Shown: positions 7,759 through 15,913, numbered from the stretch's first letter. The stretch: 21,861 nucleotides of DNA from Streptomyces sp. NRRL F-5123 (GCF_000721495.1 NZ_JOHY01000082.1:1-21861); one strand, 5' to 3'. A program made the numbers and translations. Notes: generated from the letters alone by a model not told the origin.

Positions 7759-9102
7759 TCAGGGCCTCGGCGCGGGAAGTATTCGAAGCCGCAGCAGCCC
7801 GTCGTGTCCACCGGTTGCGTACAGCCGGCTGTCTGGTGAGAAGGCGGCAGCATCTACGGTGCCTGAATGACCTGCTAACGGGTCACCGAGCTCTTTCCAG
7901 GTACCGGTATCCCAGAGCCGGACGACATGGTCTGTCGCCTCCTCCTGATCGTGATAACCGGTGACAGCAGCAAGTACACGGCCATCGGGCGAGAAGGCCA
8001 CGCGGAGAACCTGCTCGCCCGCGCACTGCAGGGGCTCATGGATCATTTCGGCGCGGGCAACGTTCCACAGCTGGATGTCCTGCCCCGCGGTGGCCAGGAG
8101 TTCTCCGTCAAGCGAGAAACAGAGTGCGGTGACATCACCCGCATGTCCCCGCAGCGGACCACCGAGCTTCGTCTGCTGAGCGAGATCCCAGATGTGCGCA
8201 ACGCCCCCCGAGTGGCCTGTGGCCAGCAGGCCCGCCGAGGACAGTGCCGGCGGAGCGGTCAGGCTGCCAGAAAAAGGCTTGCCGATCTTCAAGGGTTTCG
8301 CCGCATCCGTGACGTCCCACAGACGGATGGTCCTGCCTACGGTCACCAGGAGACGTCCATCGGCGGAAAAGAGCACGGTGGAAGCCCCGCCGCTATGGCC
8401 GTCGAGCGGCTCAGCCACGAGCGTTCTGCTGGCAACGTCCCACAGGCGAACCGTCCCATCGTCGCTTCCAGTGGCGAGCAGAACCTGGTCCGGAGAGAAG
8501 GCCACGGTGACGACCCGGTCAGTGTGCCCGAACAACGGAAGCCCCGACCTTTGCCGGGCGACGGTGTCCCAGAGCTGTGCGGTCTTGGGGCCATGGCCGG
8601 TGGCGATGAGCGAACCCTCCGGTGAAAACGCCACAGCCCATACGCCGCCCGTGTCCGCGGCCATCGGAAGCAGCTGTATGTACTCACCTGCGCGCACAAC
8701 ACTGAGCAGAACGCGCTCAGCCAGACCGCCGGCAGTCTGCAGCTGCTCCGCCGCTGACTGCGCCCTGACGCTCTTCCCGATTTTTTCGTCTTGTTTCAGG
8801 CGCTGCAGCCGCTGCCAGCGCGTTTTCCAGACCGCTATGTCCTCGTGCTGCCAGGAGGCGAGCTTCCCGGTGTCGTAGGTGAGCAGCACTCGCACCAAGG
8901 TCAAGTAGTAATCGCAGCGGGGAAGCGTCCGTCCCCTCAGCACCGCGCTGACCATCGATTCGCCAAGATTGCCGCGGCCGGCCCTGCTCACGATCTGCTT
9001 CAGCGTCAGGCCACCGTGCGTCGCCTGGAGGCTGCGCAGTTCTGCAGCCGCTGCCTCAAGCTCTTCCTGATAGCGGCCGCCTCCGGTCCGTAAAACGCTC
9101 AT
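7759..9102 (-). CDS. WD40 repeat protein with N-terminal helical domain, 447 aa
   Basis: Seven WD40 repeats fill residues from about 150 to the C-terminus and should form a complete seven-bladed propeller. Examples are VAFSPDQVLLATGSDDGTVRLWD-type blades with the FSPDG...LATG...RLWD signature, several preceded by the GH dipeptide. The N-terminal 60 residues look like a small helix-turn-helix module (LTLKQIVSRAG, then SMVSAVLRGRTLPRCDYY). A positively charged helical linker follows (WKTRWQRLQRLKQDEKIGK). Actinobacterial WD40 proteins often join such an N-terminal module to a propeller. The ATG at 9102 is preferred because a G-rich ribosome site lies immediately upstream; an upstream GTG is embedded in that site. 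The protein is probably a cytoplasmic scaffold; its partners are unknown. Confidence 0.9.
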   Translation of the reverse strand: MSVLRTGGGRYQEELEAAAAELRSLQATHGGLTLKQIVSRAGRGNLGESMVSAVLRGRTLPRCDYYLTLVRVLLTYDTGKLASWQHEDIAVWKTRWQRLQRLKQDEKIGKSVRAQSAAEQLQTAGGLAERVLLSVVRAGEYIQLLPMAADTGGVWAVAFSPEGSLIATGHGPKTAQLWDTVARQRSGLPLFGHTDRVVTVAFSPDQVLLATGSDDGTVRLWDVASRTLVAEPLDGHSGGASTVLFSADGRLLVTVGRTIRLWDVTDAAKPLKIGKPFSGSLTAPPALSSAGLLATGHSGGVAHIWDLAQQTKLGGPLRGHAGDVTALCFSLDGELLATAGQDIQLWNVARAEMIHEPLQCAGEQVLRVAFSPDGRVLAAVTGYHDQEEATDHVVRLWDTGTWKELGDPLAGHSGTVDAAAFSPDSRLYATGGHDGLLRLRILPAPRP

Positions 9103-9170
9103 TCCGCCCCCCACCGCCAGTCCCCGGCGCCCCGAAACAGCAGGTTAGGTGCCTGGGTGTGCATCCGACT

Positions 9171-9219
9171 GGAAAACAGTGAAGGACGTCACACACTGGC
9201 GGAAAACGGTGTAGGACGT
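9171..9219. promoter_or_regulatory. 19-bp direct repeats between divergent genes
   Basis: Copies at 9171-9189 and 9201-9219 match at 17 of 19 positions, beginning GGAAAAC and ending AGGACGT, with a 30-base period (about three helical turns). They lie in the 256-base divergent interval between the WD40 gene and the small gene at 9359, a fitting place for a regulator binding on one face of the DNA. Confidence 0.5.
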
Positions 9220-9358
9220 GGCCCCTACGGCGGTCTGACGAACCCTCCACTCAGTGGAAGAACGAGCCGTCCCATGCGCTGGACTCTCCGTGAGCGCACG
9301 GCCTACGGCAACGACTCACCAATCACAAGGCAGACAACCCACACGGAGGAACAGTTTC

Positions 9359-9568
9359 ATGCCCCACGACGACCGCGCCGGTGACAGCGCGTGCTCGAAA
9401 CCGTCTCTCGAAGCGAAACGCCGGCCCTCGGATGGTGGGGGCCGGGGCCGGGGCCGGATCCGGAACCTGGGCAGCGAAGCCGGCCTCTACCTAGTACGCG
9501 GCGCCGCGACCGCCGCCGGCGGCCTTGTTGTCACCTGGGCCGCGGTCCGGGTCCAGAACCGCATGTGA
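9359..9568 (+). CDS. Small single-pass membrane protein, 69 aa
   Basis: A near-consensus ribosome site, GGAGGA, ends ten bases before the ATG at 9359, which is the main evidence that this small frame is translated. The N-terminal half is charged and glycine/arginine-rich. The C-terminal half has one hydrophobic segment, LYLVRGAATAAGGLVVTWAA, followed by VRVQNRM at the end. Four bases after its stop the helicase-like relic begins, so the gene sits directly against a recombination junction. The C-terminus may itself have been altered by that event. No family was recognised. Confidence 0.55.
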   Translation: MPHDDRAGDSACSKPSLEAKRRPSDGGGRGRGRIRNLGSEAGLYLVRGAATAAGGLVVTWAAVRVQNRM

Positions 9569-9572
9569 ACCA

Positions 9573-10019
9573 CTCTGTGCCTGGCCGGTGGCCTGGCAGC
9601 GCTGCTACAAGCTGTGCCGGGGCCTGATCGAGGCCGGAGCCCCACTGCCGGGGCCGGGCGAGGCCACGGTGCAGGGCGAGGATCTGGAGGCGTGGGTTCT
9701 GGCGCAGCGCCTGGACTGGGAGCAGGTGCTGCCCGTGCAGCAGTGGATGCTCGAGCACATGCTCCACCTCACCCCCGCCGGCCCCGACGAACGGCCCCCG
9801 GCGCCCCGTACACAGGCCGACGAATGGAACGCGAACATGGCAGCCGTCCGGCAGTTCCACGCCCGTGAAGGCCACCTCCAGCCGCCCAGGAAGGCCGTGG
9901 AAATCGTGGACGGCGTCGAACACAGGATCGGGCTGTTCCTCGGCAACGCCCGCCGCCGGGCCGACAAGCTCAGCGATGAGCGCCGCGCGGAGCTGACCGA
10001 CCTCGGCATGCGCTGGTAA
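9573..10019 (+). pseudogene. Broken C-terminal copy of the subtelomeric helicase
   Basis: The frame from VAWQRCYKLCRG to the stop at 10019 aligns without gaps of note to the last two helicase-associated units of the 5101-7611 gene. Long identical blocks include QQWMLEHMLHLTP and RRRADKLS, and both end in LGMRW. The ATPase core and the first two units are missing. Homology starts abruptly at about 9573, just after the stop of the 69-aa gene, and the only upstream starts lie inside that gene. The remaining frame is intact and GC-rich at third positions, so the truncation may be recent or the stub may still be made from a cryptic start. I treat it as a truncated duplicate. Confidence 0.85.
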
Positions 10020-10023
10020 AGCT

Positions 10024-10056
10024 GCACGGCCGAAGGGCCGGGACCGGCCCTCGTGC
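10024..10056. terminator. Terminator-like hairpin after the helicase relic
   Basis: Stem 10034-10040/10045-10051 with loop GGAC, extended by an outer 5-bp pair 10024-10028/10052-10056. It sits five bases after the relic stop, the same relative position as the terminator of the intact helicase. The DNA beyond it continues to resemble the intact locus (for example TGACTGCC...CTGAC). Confidence 0.6.
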
Positions 10057-10198
10057 GCCGCTGTGACTGCCCCCTGACGTCGGCTGACCAACTGGGCCTG
10101 GGCTGCTGCCGCCAGGCGGTCACAGGCCCCGTACATCGGGCCCTGCCGGGCGCCCCGGTGTGTGGCTGCAGGGCGTCCGGCAGACGGGGCTGGACGCC

Positions 10199-11938
10199 TC
10201 AGAGGTCCCCTCCGGCGGCGCTTTGGATTTCCGGCGTGCGCACGGTGAGGACGGCGATGTCGTCCTCGTTGCTCCCGGTGGTGGGGCGGGCGCGTTCCAG
10301 CAGCAGGTCGGTGAACGCGGCCAGCGGGCGGTGGGCCAGGGACGCGGCGTGCTTGCGGAGCTGCTCCAGACCGCTGTCGATGGGCCGGTCCCGGCTCTCG
10401 ACCAGGCCGTCGGTGTAGAGGACCAGGGTCGAGCGGGGCGGCAGCAGCAAGCTCGCGTCGGTGCGTGTCCATTCCAGGCCGGTGCTCAAGAGCAGGCCGT
10501 GCCCTTCGGTGAGGTAGCGGGCCTGCCCGTCGTGGGTGACCAGCAGTGGCGGTGGATGGCCGGCGTTCGTCCAGGTGAGCTGCCACGCGCTGTCGGCTGT
10601 CTGTGCCAGGCTGCCGAAAACCAGCGTCGCCATCGGTACACCTGTCAGGTGGGCCATCGAGCCGTCCAGCCGGTGCACGATCGCGCTGGGCGGCTCGTGG
10701 TGCGTCCAGGCGTACGCGCGGAACATGCTGCGCACCTGCGCCATTCCTGCGGCGGCGTCCAGGTCGTGTCCGACCACGTCACCGATGACCAGCGCGGTCG
10801 CTCCGTCGGCCACGGTGAACGCGTCGTACCAGTCGCCGCCGACCTGTGAGTCGTCCGGCGCGGGCACGTAGCGCGCGGCCATCTGCAGGCCCGGCACCGA
10901 AGGCAGCTGCGGCAGCAGGTGGCGCTGCATGGTTTCGGCGACCTTGCGCTGCCTCTGGTAGAGCCTGGCGTTGTCAAGGGCCAGCCCGGTACGGCGGGTG
11001 ATGTCCTCCAGCAGCGACAGGTCCGCCCCGGTCAGCGGCTCACGGTCCGCCGACCGGCCCAGCGTCAGCGCACCGAGCACGTCCCGCAGACCCCGTATCG
11101 GCGCGATCGCCGCCGACACCATGCCGGTCGCCTCGAACAGCCGCTTCTGCTCGATGGCGATACCGGAATCCGGCGGCCCCTGGTAGGTGTGCGGTGTCGC
11201 GAGCGTGGAGGCCGCGCCCCGCAGCGCCCGCGACAGCGGCATGGGCGACTCCTCCGGGATCGGCGGCATCGGCCCCTGCAGATCCTCATGTGCCACGAAC
11301 GCGCCGTCCTCGCAGTGCACGACGGTGACCCGCTCCACCTCGTCGGCCTCGGTGATCAGGTCGATCACCGCCCAGTCCGCGATCTTGGGCACCACCAGAC
11401 GCACCAGACGGCGCAGCGCCTCGTCGCTGTCGAGGGTCGACGTCAGCTGCGTGGTGGTCTCGGCCAGCAGCGCCAACCGCTCCAGCTCCACCAGCAGCGA
11501 CTCGGGCGCATGCGGCGGGTGGGTACGGTCCGGTCCCTGGTCCGCAGCGGTGAAGACGAGGACCGTTCCGGCGGGGCCGCCCACGCCGCCGCACGGTGCG
11601 ACGAACCAGGAAAGCTCGACCAGCGACCTGTCGCCCCGCTCGCACCAGCTGCTGCCGGCCTGCGCCCGCCGGGCCAGCACCGCCTCGACCATCTGGCACC
11701 GGGCCCTGGCCAGCGGCCGGCCGTGCCGGTCGCGATGCAGCAGCTCATGGGCGTCCCACCCGACGAGATCCGCGGCGCCTCTCCCCAGCAGGCGCTCCGC
11801 ACACGCGTTGACCTGCGTGATCGTCCCACGTTCGTCCACCAGGCACACCCCTGCGTCGAGCACGCCGAGCACGCCGAGCACCTCCGCCGACCGCGCAGAA
11901 CCCGGCACGGACACGTTGCCGACCCCGGAATGCGACAC
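10199..11938 (-). CDS. PAS-GAF-SpoIIE (PP2C-type) protein phosphatase, 579 aa
   Basis: Predicted soluble signalling phosphatase that would remove phosphate from serine/threonine of a partner such as an anti-sigma-factor antagonist. A PAS domain covers about residues 20-90 (GVLDAGVCLVDERGTITQVN), a GAF domain about 150-330 (LVVPKIADWAVIDL to LDNARLYQRQR), and a SpoIIE/PP2C domain 345-570. Metal-binding and fold motifs are present: GGDWYD (367-372), GDVVGHD (386-392), TNAGHPPPLL, YTDGLVESRD and DDIAVL. The GTG at 11938 has GGAGGT ten bases upstream. No anti-sigma kinase or antagonist gene is adjacent, so the substrate is unknown. The domain set and length are usual for the large Streptomyces family of such proteins. 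Confidence 0.93.
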   Translation of the reverse strand: MSHSGVGNVSVPGSARSAEVLGVLGVLDAGVCLVDERGTITQVNACAERLLGRGAADLVGWDAHELLHRDRHGRPLARARCQMVEAVLARRAQAGSSWCERGDRSLVELSWFVAPCGGVGGPAGTVLVFTAADQGPDRTHPPHAPESLLVELERLALLAETTTQLTSTLDSDEALRRLVRLVVPKIADWAVIDLITEADEVERVTVVHCEDGAFVAHEDLQGPMPPIPEESPMPLSRALRGAASTLATPHTYQGPPDSGIAIEQKRLFEATGMVSAAIAPIRGLRDVLGALTLGRSADREPLTGADLSLLEDITRRTGLALDNARLYQRQRKVAETMQRHLLPQLPSVPGLQMAARYVPAPDDSQVGGDWYDAFTVADGATALVIGDVVGHDLDAAAGMAQVRSMFRAYAWTHHEPPSAIVHRLDGSMAHLTGVPMATLVFGSLAQTADSAWQLTWTNAGHPPPLLVTHDGQARYLTEGHGLLLSTGLEWTRTDASLLLPPRSTLVLYTDGLVESRDRPIDSGLEQLRKHAASLAHRPLAAFTDLLLERARPTTGSNEDDIAVLTVRTPEIQSAAGGDL

Positions 11939-13042
11939 GACCTACCGCACCTCCTGCAACGCCTCCGCCAACTGCGCACGACTCTTCCACGTTCCACCAC
12001 GAACGGTAGTACGACTCACATCGTGCGTGATCGCCCAGACCGGCAGCCAGCGGAACAGGAGACGAACCTGCCGACCATTCACTACATCACGTCAGCCGGT
12101 GCGGACCGGAACATCACGCGAACGATGACGCAGACCGCACCGCACGGCCACCACACCGGCCGGCATCAGAAGCTGACTGACCTGGGCACGCGCCGGACAG
12201 AGCTGCGCGGCACGAGGCCCGGGCCGCTGCCCGGCCCAGCGCCACCGTCGCGGCGGTGACAACACCCGGCTCCCGCCACTGCCACCAAAGCGAGATCCCA
12301 AAGCCTGGTGTTCACCGTTCGCCGGCCGGTCCCGGCTTCGTCCCACAGACGGGCGAGCTCCTTCACCTTCCTCTCCCGCTTCCCGAACCACTCCGAACCC
12401 TCTCTGCCAAAGCAGAGCGAGTCCACTGCCCATCCAGCCGCTGCCGCTCGACTGCTCCACGGCGCTGCCCGCCGGCTTCAGCAGCCTCCGCGACACGCCG
12501 GCGCTGCCTTGCGGCGCTGGCGGCACCCGACTGCCGTGGTGGGTGTCGGCGAGCACCATCAGCAACGGTTCGGACTCACCGCCGCAGTGCCGTGCGACAC
12601 GGCGGTGAGCCGCCGCGGTGCCGTGCGACACGGAACCACACCGGTCCCATCGGGCCGTGCTCCCTGAGACGGTCCAGGGCCGTCATCACCAGCAGCACCT
12701 TGCCGGTGAAGCCGAGACAGAAGCCGCCACCCGCCGTCGCCGCTCGCCCCGCAGTGGTAGCCGACGTGCCCCTGCCCGACCCAGAACCCGCAGGACAGCA
12801 CGCCCGACCACGCGCATCCGGTTGTCCAGGGCGGTGGGGCCGGCCCCGGTGAGCACGATCACCGGCGGCGGCCACCCCGGCAGGCCGGTGCGCCGGCGCA
12901 CCGGTAGAGCGTCTCCCGGAACGGCACCGTGTCCAGGCCGCCGAACGTGCCGCAACCGGCCCCCGGGCAACCCCGGGCCCGCACCCGGCAGGTGAGGGTC
13001 TTCAGGAAACTGACATGCGCATTCGTCACGGATGCCACCAGC
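11939..13042. other. Decayed region without a supported gene
   Basis: About 1.1 kb has open frames in every phase but none with consistent codon bias, a ribosome site or a recognisable domain. On the minus strand short peptide-like stretches (for example GFTGKVLLVMTALDRLREHG near 12680-12735) sit in shifting frames, as in a degraded gene. A 23-base near-identical repeat occurs at 12580-12602 and 12611-12633. The first copy lies within a perfect 9-bp inverted repeat (12576-12584/12600-12608). Confidence 0.5.
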
Positions 13043-13095
13043 GTGGCTTTGTCCACGAGTACGGACAGCGAATGTTCACCACTTCGGGAGGCACC
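13043..13095 (+). repeat. Left 53-bp arm of perfect inverted repeat
   Basis: This 53-base sequence, beginning GTGGCTTTGTCC and ending GGGAGGCACC, is the exact reverse complement of 13777-13829. Similarity stops sharply at both ends of the arms. The pair encloses 681 bases that hold only the SUKH gene. Confidence 0.95.
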
Positions 13096-13188
13096 TGCTT
13101 TCAGCCCTGTTCGATGTTCATGGCCTGAGCAGCACAGCAAGTGGAGCAGTCGCGATGGGCTGTCAGCCCCTTCTGCCAGCATGCTGCC

Positions 13189-13731
13189 GTGACAGACACA
13201 CGTGATCAGCTTCCCGCCGAAGCCACCCTCGACTTCCTGCGCTCCGCGTTTCCGCCTGAGTGGCGAGAACCGGCGCTCGGACATGAAGCCGTCGCGGCCT
13301 GGGAGCAGGAGAACCGGGTGGTCCTCCCGGAGCCGTACAGAACGTTCATCGCGGAGGTCGCCAACGGGTCCAGCCTCGGCCCCGCCGGCGACGGCGGTCT
13401 CCAGCCGCTCGGCTGGCTGCCGGACACGTGGCCCGATCTCGGCCCGCGACAGCCGGGAGAACCGTTCCCTCTGGAAGCGGCCTGGCCCTGGGAGGACGAG
13501 GAGGGTGTCGACCCCGAGGACCCGCTGATCAACGCCGCATTCAACAAGGGGTCCATCGTTCTCGGAGCCGAGGACGGACCGTCCTTCTGGCTCCTGCTGA
13601 CCACAGGCCCCCACCGCGGCGAGGTGTGGATGATCGCCGACGTCGGCGCCAGCCCGGCGCCCAGCGAACCAGCATGGGGCTTCAAGGAGTGGGTGCAACG
13701 CTGGCACACCAGCGACGACTGGTGGGACTGA
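13189..13731 (+). CDS. SMI1/KNR4 (SUKH) family protein, 180 aa
   Basis: The protein resembles the SUKH superfamily, whose bacterial members are mostly immunity proteins against polymorphic toxins and some of which bind other proteins generally. Supporting features are an N-terminal acidic helix with the conserved pattern EQENRVVLPEPYRTFIAEVANGS (about 40-62), a glycine-rich turn with LQPLGW, and aromatic strands (GPSFWLLLTT, GEVWMIADVG). A helix around FKEWVQRW and a WWD end follow. The GTG at 13189 is preferred over an upstream GTG at 13141 because similarity begins there, although no good ribosome site is visible. It is alone within the 53-bp inverted repeats and no toxin gene is adjacent, so it may be an orphan immunity gene. 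Confidence 0.75.
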   Translation: MTDTRDQLPAEATLDFLRSAFPPEWREPALGHEAVAAWEQENRVVLPEPYRTFIAEVANGSSLGPAGDGGLQPLGWLPDTWPDLGPRQPGEPFPLEAAWPWEDEEGVDPEDPLINAAFNKGSIVLGAEDGPSFWLLLTTGPHRGEVWMIADVGASPAPSEPAWGFKEWVQRWHTSDDWWD

Positions 13732-13776
13732 ACGCTTCGTATTGGCCGGTAGCAGGTCACAGGCTGTTCGAATCCG

Positions 13777-13829
13777 GGTGCCTCCCGAAGTGGTGAACAT
13801 TCGCTGTCCGTACTCGTGGACAAAGCCAC
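13777..13829 (-). repeat. Right 53-bp arm of perfect inverted repeat
   Basis: Exact reverse complement of 13043-13095, lying 46 bases after the SUKH stop codon. Just inside the arm (13757-13776) is a short string with TTCGAAT that superficially recalls a tRNA T-loop, but no tRNA can be folded. Confidence 0.95.
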
Positions 13830-13900
13830 CAGCGAACTGCAAGACGTGTCAGCACGTGACTCCAGTGCGCGACCGACCGGTCGGCGGCGCGCAGGGGCGC

Positions 13901-13987
13901 GGGATCTTCAGCTACGCGGCCGTGGGGCTGGGCATTCTCCAGCGGGCGCATGAGGCGGGTCCGCCCGTGCGGGCCCTGGTGATCGAG
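13901..13987 (+). pseudogene. Small internal relic of the subtelomeric helicase
   Basis: The frame reads IFSYAAVGLGILQRAHEAG and then a strand ending LVI, matching VFATYASVGLGTLQQAHEAG and the strand before the DEAH box in the intact helicase (residues about 136-164). Neither the Walker A motif nor the DEAH box remains. The homology ends at a 22-bp perfect palindrome. This is a second, independent partial copy in the same orientation as the intact gene. Confidence 0.75.
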
Positions 13988-14025
13988 CGCTTCAATTGAA
14001 GCGCTCCCGATCGGTTGCAGCGCTT
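13985..14025. repeat. Perfect 22-bp palindrome with a third half-site
   Basis: 13985-14006 reads the same on both strands, centred on CAATTG. A further copy of the half-site AGCGCTTC follows at 14019-14026. The spacing of half-sites could bind a dimeric regulator, but the element also lies exactly at the break in helicase homology. Confidence 0.7.
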
Positions 14026-14084
14026 CGATCGTGCCCGCCGACCCCGACACAGGCCCCACACTGCACTGACATCACGATGACGAG

Positions 14085-14262
14085 CAACAACCGGCACTCT
14101 CGTGCAGACCATCAACCGCCCGGTGGTGGACCTGCCGGAGGGTGACTCCGCCGTCGTGTTCCACGACGATGGCGCGGGCCTGCTCGAGGACCTGCGACCA
14201 CCGGATCCGGCTCACACAGGTACGTGTACCCGGCGCCGCCGGCGAGCATCCGGATGGCCGAG
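14085..14262 (-). pseudogene. Degraded fragment of a plasmid/phage-type hypothetical gene
   Basis: On the minus strand one frame reads WSQVLEQARAIVVEHDGG followed by VTLRQVHHR. This resembles a widespread actinomycete family that I remember as having EIV.SYDTGVTLRQLFYRLV near its N-terminus. The preceding residues (AGYTYLC) fall in a different frame, and the sequence soon loses similarity, so it is a frameshifted stub. The identification rests on memory of the motif and is tentative. No complete gene is present between 14007 and 14426. Confidence 0.35.
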
Positions 14263-14426
14263 GGAATGGACCGGTGTCCCGGACGGACCGGGCGGCCTGC
14301 TGTCGCCGGACGGACCTGCTCCAGCCTGCCGCAGAAGGGCCGGAGAGCGGCACGAGGCAGGCCCCGGTGACACCGCAGCGGCGCCCCGACACCGGCCGCC
14401 GCGTCACAGGGCCGGCGGCCGCAGGG

Positions 14427-15824
14427 TCACACCACCAGTGACAGCAGCATCACGAAGGCCATCGCGACGACCGAGATCACCGTCTCCATCACCGACCAGG
14501 TCTTGAGCGTCTGCGGCACGTCCATCCCGAAGTATTCCTTCACCAGCCAGAAGCCGGCGTCGTTGACGTGCGAGAAGAACAGCGACCCGGCGCCGACCGA
14601 CAGCACCAGCAGCGCGGTGTGCGTCGAGGACATACCCTCGGCCAGCGGCGCCGCCAGCCCCGCGGCCGAGATGATGGCCACCGTCGCGGAACCGGTCGCG
14701 ACCCGGATCAGCACCGCGATCAGCCAGGCGAGCAGCAGCGCGCTGATGTGCCAGTCCTTGGACCAGTCCAGGATCATCTGGCCGACGCCGCAGTCGATCA
14801 GCGTCTGCTTGAAGCCGCCGCCCGCGCCGACGATCAGCAGGATGCCGGCGATCGGCCCGAGCGACCGGTCGACGGTGGTGGAGATGCGCTCCTTGCTGAA
14901 GCCCGCGGCGCGGCCGAGCGTGAACATCGCGACCATCACCGCGGCCAGCAGCGCGATCAGCGGGGTGCCGATGACGTCGAGGATCCGGTAGGCCAGGCTG
15001 CCCTGGTCGTCGATCGCCACGTCGGCCAGCGCCTTGGCCAGCATCAGCACCACGGGCAGCAGCATCGTGGACACCGTCGCGGCGAAGCCGGGCCGCCGCT
15101 CCAGGTCGTCCGAGGCGCGCGAGGGCGTCATGCGCTCCGGCGGCGCCACGTCCACCCACCCCGCGGCCACCCGGCCGAAGAGCGGGCCCGCGATGGCCAG
15201 GGTCGGCAGCGCGACGAGCACGCCGAGCGCGAGCGTGATGCCCATGTCCGCGTGGATCGTGCTGATCGCGGCCAGCGGTCCGGGGTGCGGCGGCACCAGG
15301 CCGTGCATCACCGACAGGCCGGCGAGCGCCGGTATGCCCAGCCGGATCAGGGACTGCCCGCTGCGCCGGGCGACGAGCAGCACCACCGGGATCAGGATGA
15401 CGATGCCGATCTCGAAGAAGAGCGGCAGCCCGACCAGGCCCGCGATCAGCGCCATCGCCCACGGCAGCCGCTTCTCGCTCGTCCTGGCCAGGATGGTGTC
15501 CACGATCTGGTCGGCGCCGCCGGAGTCGGCCAGCAGCTTGCCGAGTATCGCGCCCAGGGCGATCAGCGTGCCGACGCTCGCCACCGTCGAGCCCAGGCCG
15601 GTGGAGTAGCTCGTGACGGTCTTGGCCAGCGGAGCGCCCGCGACCGTGCCGAGCACGCCCGCGCCGATGGTCAGGGCGAGGAAGGCGTGCACCTTCCAGC
15701 GCGTGATGAGCAGGACGATGGCGGCGATGCCGGCCAGTGCCGCGACGGCGAGGCGGGCGTTGCCGGCGTCGGCGATCGGCGGGGGTGCGGCGGCGGCCAG
15801 CAGCTCGACGCTGAGTGCGGACAC
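14427..15824 (-). CDS. gntP: Gluconate permease (GntP family), 465 aa
   Basis: Integral membrane symporter that would import D-gluconate with protons. The protein has about 12-14 hydrophobic segments across its whole length. Family-typical stretches include ALGAILGKLLADSGGADQIV, GLPLFFEIGIVILIPV, HGLVPPHPGPLAA, GAGGGFKQTLI and VATGSATVAIISAAGL, and it closes with HVNDAGFWLVKEYFGM. Length and C-terminus match the family. The GTG at 15824 has GGAG six bases upstream, and the longer frame upstream belongs to the antisense of the intergenic DNA and the kinase gene. It follows gntK by 89 bases on the same strand and is probably co-transcribed with it. Confidence 0.95.
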   Translation of the reverse strand: MSALSVELLAAAAPPPIADAGNARLAVAALAGIAAIVLLITRWKVHAFLALTIGAGVLGTVAGAPLAKTVTSYSTGLGSTVASVGTLIALGAILGKLLADSGGADQIVDTILARTSEKRLPWAMALIAGLVGLPLFFEIGIVILIPVVLLVARRSGQSLIRLGIPALAGLSVMHGLVPPHPGPLAAISTIHADMGITLALGVLVALPTLAIAGPLFGRVAAGWVDVAPPERMTPSRASDDLERRPGFAATVSTMLLPVVLMLAKALADVAIDDQGSLAYRILDVIGTPLIALLAAVMVAMFTLGRAAGFSKERISTTVDRSLGPIAGILLIVGAGGGFKQTLIDCGVGQMILDWSKDWHISALLLAWLIAVLIRVATGSATVAIISAAGLAAPLAEGMSSTHTALLVLSVGAGSLFFSHVNDAGFWLVKEYFGMDVPQTLKTWSVMETVISVVAMAFVMLLSLVV

Positions 15825-15913
15825 GGGGTGCTCCAAACGGGACGGGGGTGACGAGGGGGGCGGTGACGGGAGGGGCCCCGCGGACGCGGCGGCGCGCAGG
15901 CGCGGGGCCGCGG

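Noticed and set aside
10919..12259. 446-residue plus-strand frame
   Set aside because: Antisense to the SpoIIE phosphatase, whose catalytic motifs are intact on the other strand.
13750..13790. Possible tRNA 3' end (GTCACAGG...TTCGAATCC), which would suggest an attachment site
   Set aside because: The T-stem does not pair, and no acceptor, D or anticodon arm can be built around it.
12859..13842. 327-residue minus-strand frame covering the SUKH gene and both repeat arms
   Set aside because: The opposite strand carries a recognisable SUKH protein; the minus frame has no domain and simply runs through the repeats.
14568..15851. 427-residue plus-strand frame
   Set aside because: Antisense to gntP; it consists of R, Q, D, G and H repeats with no structure.
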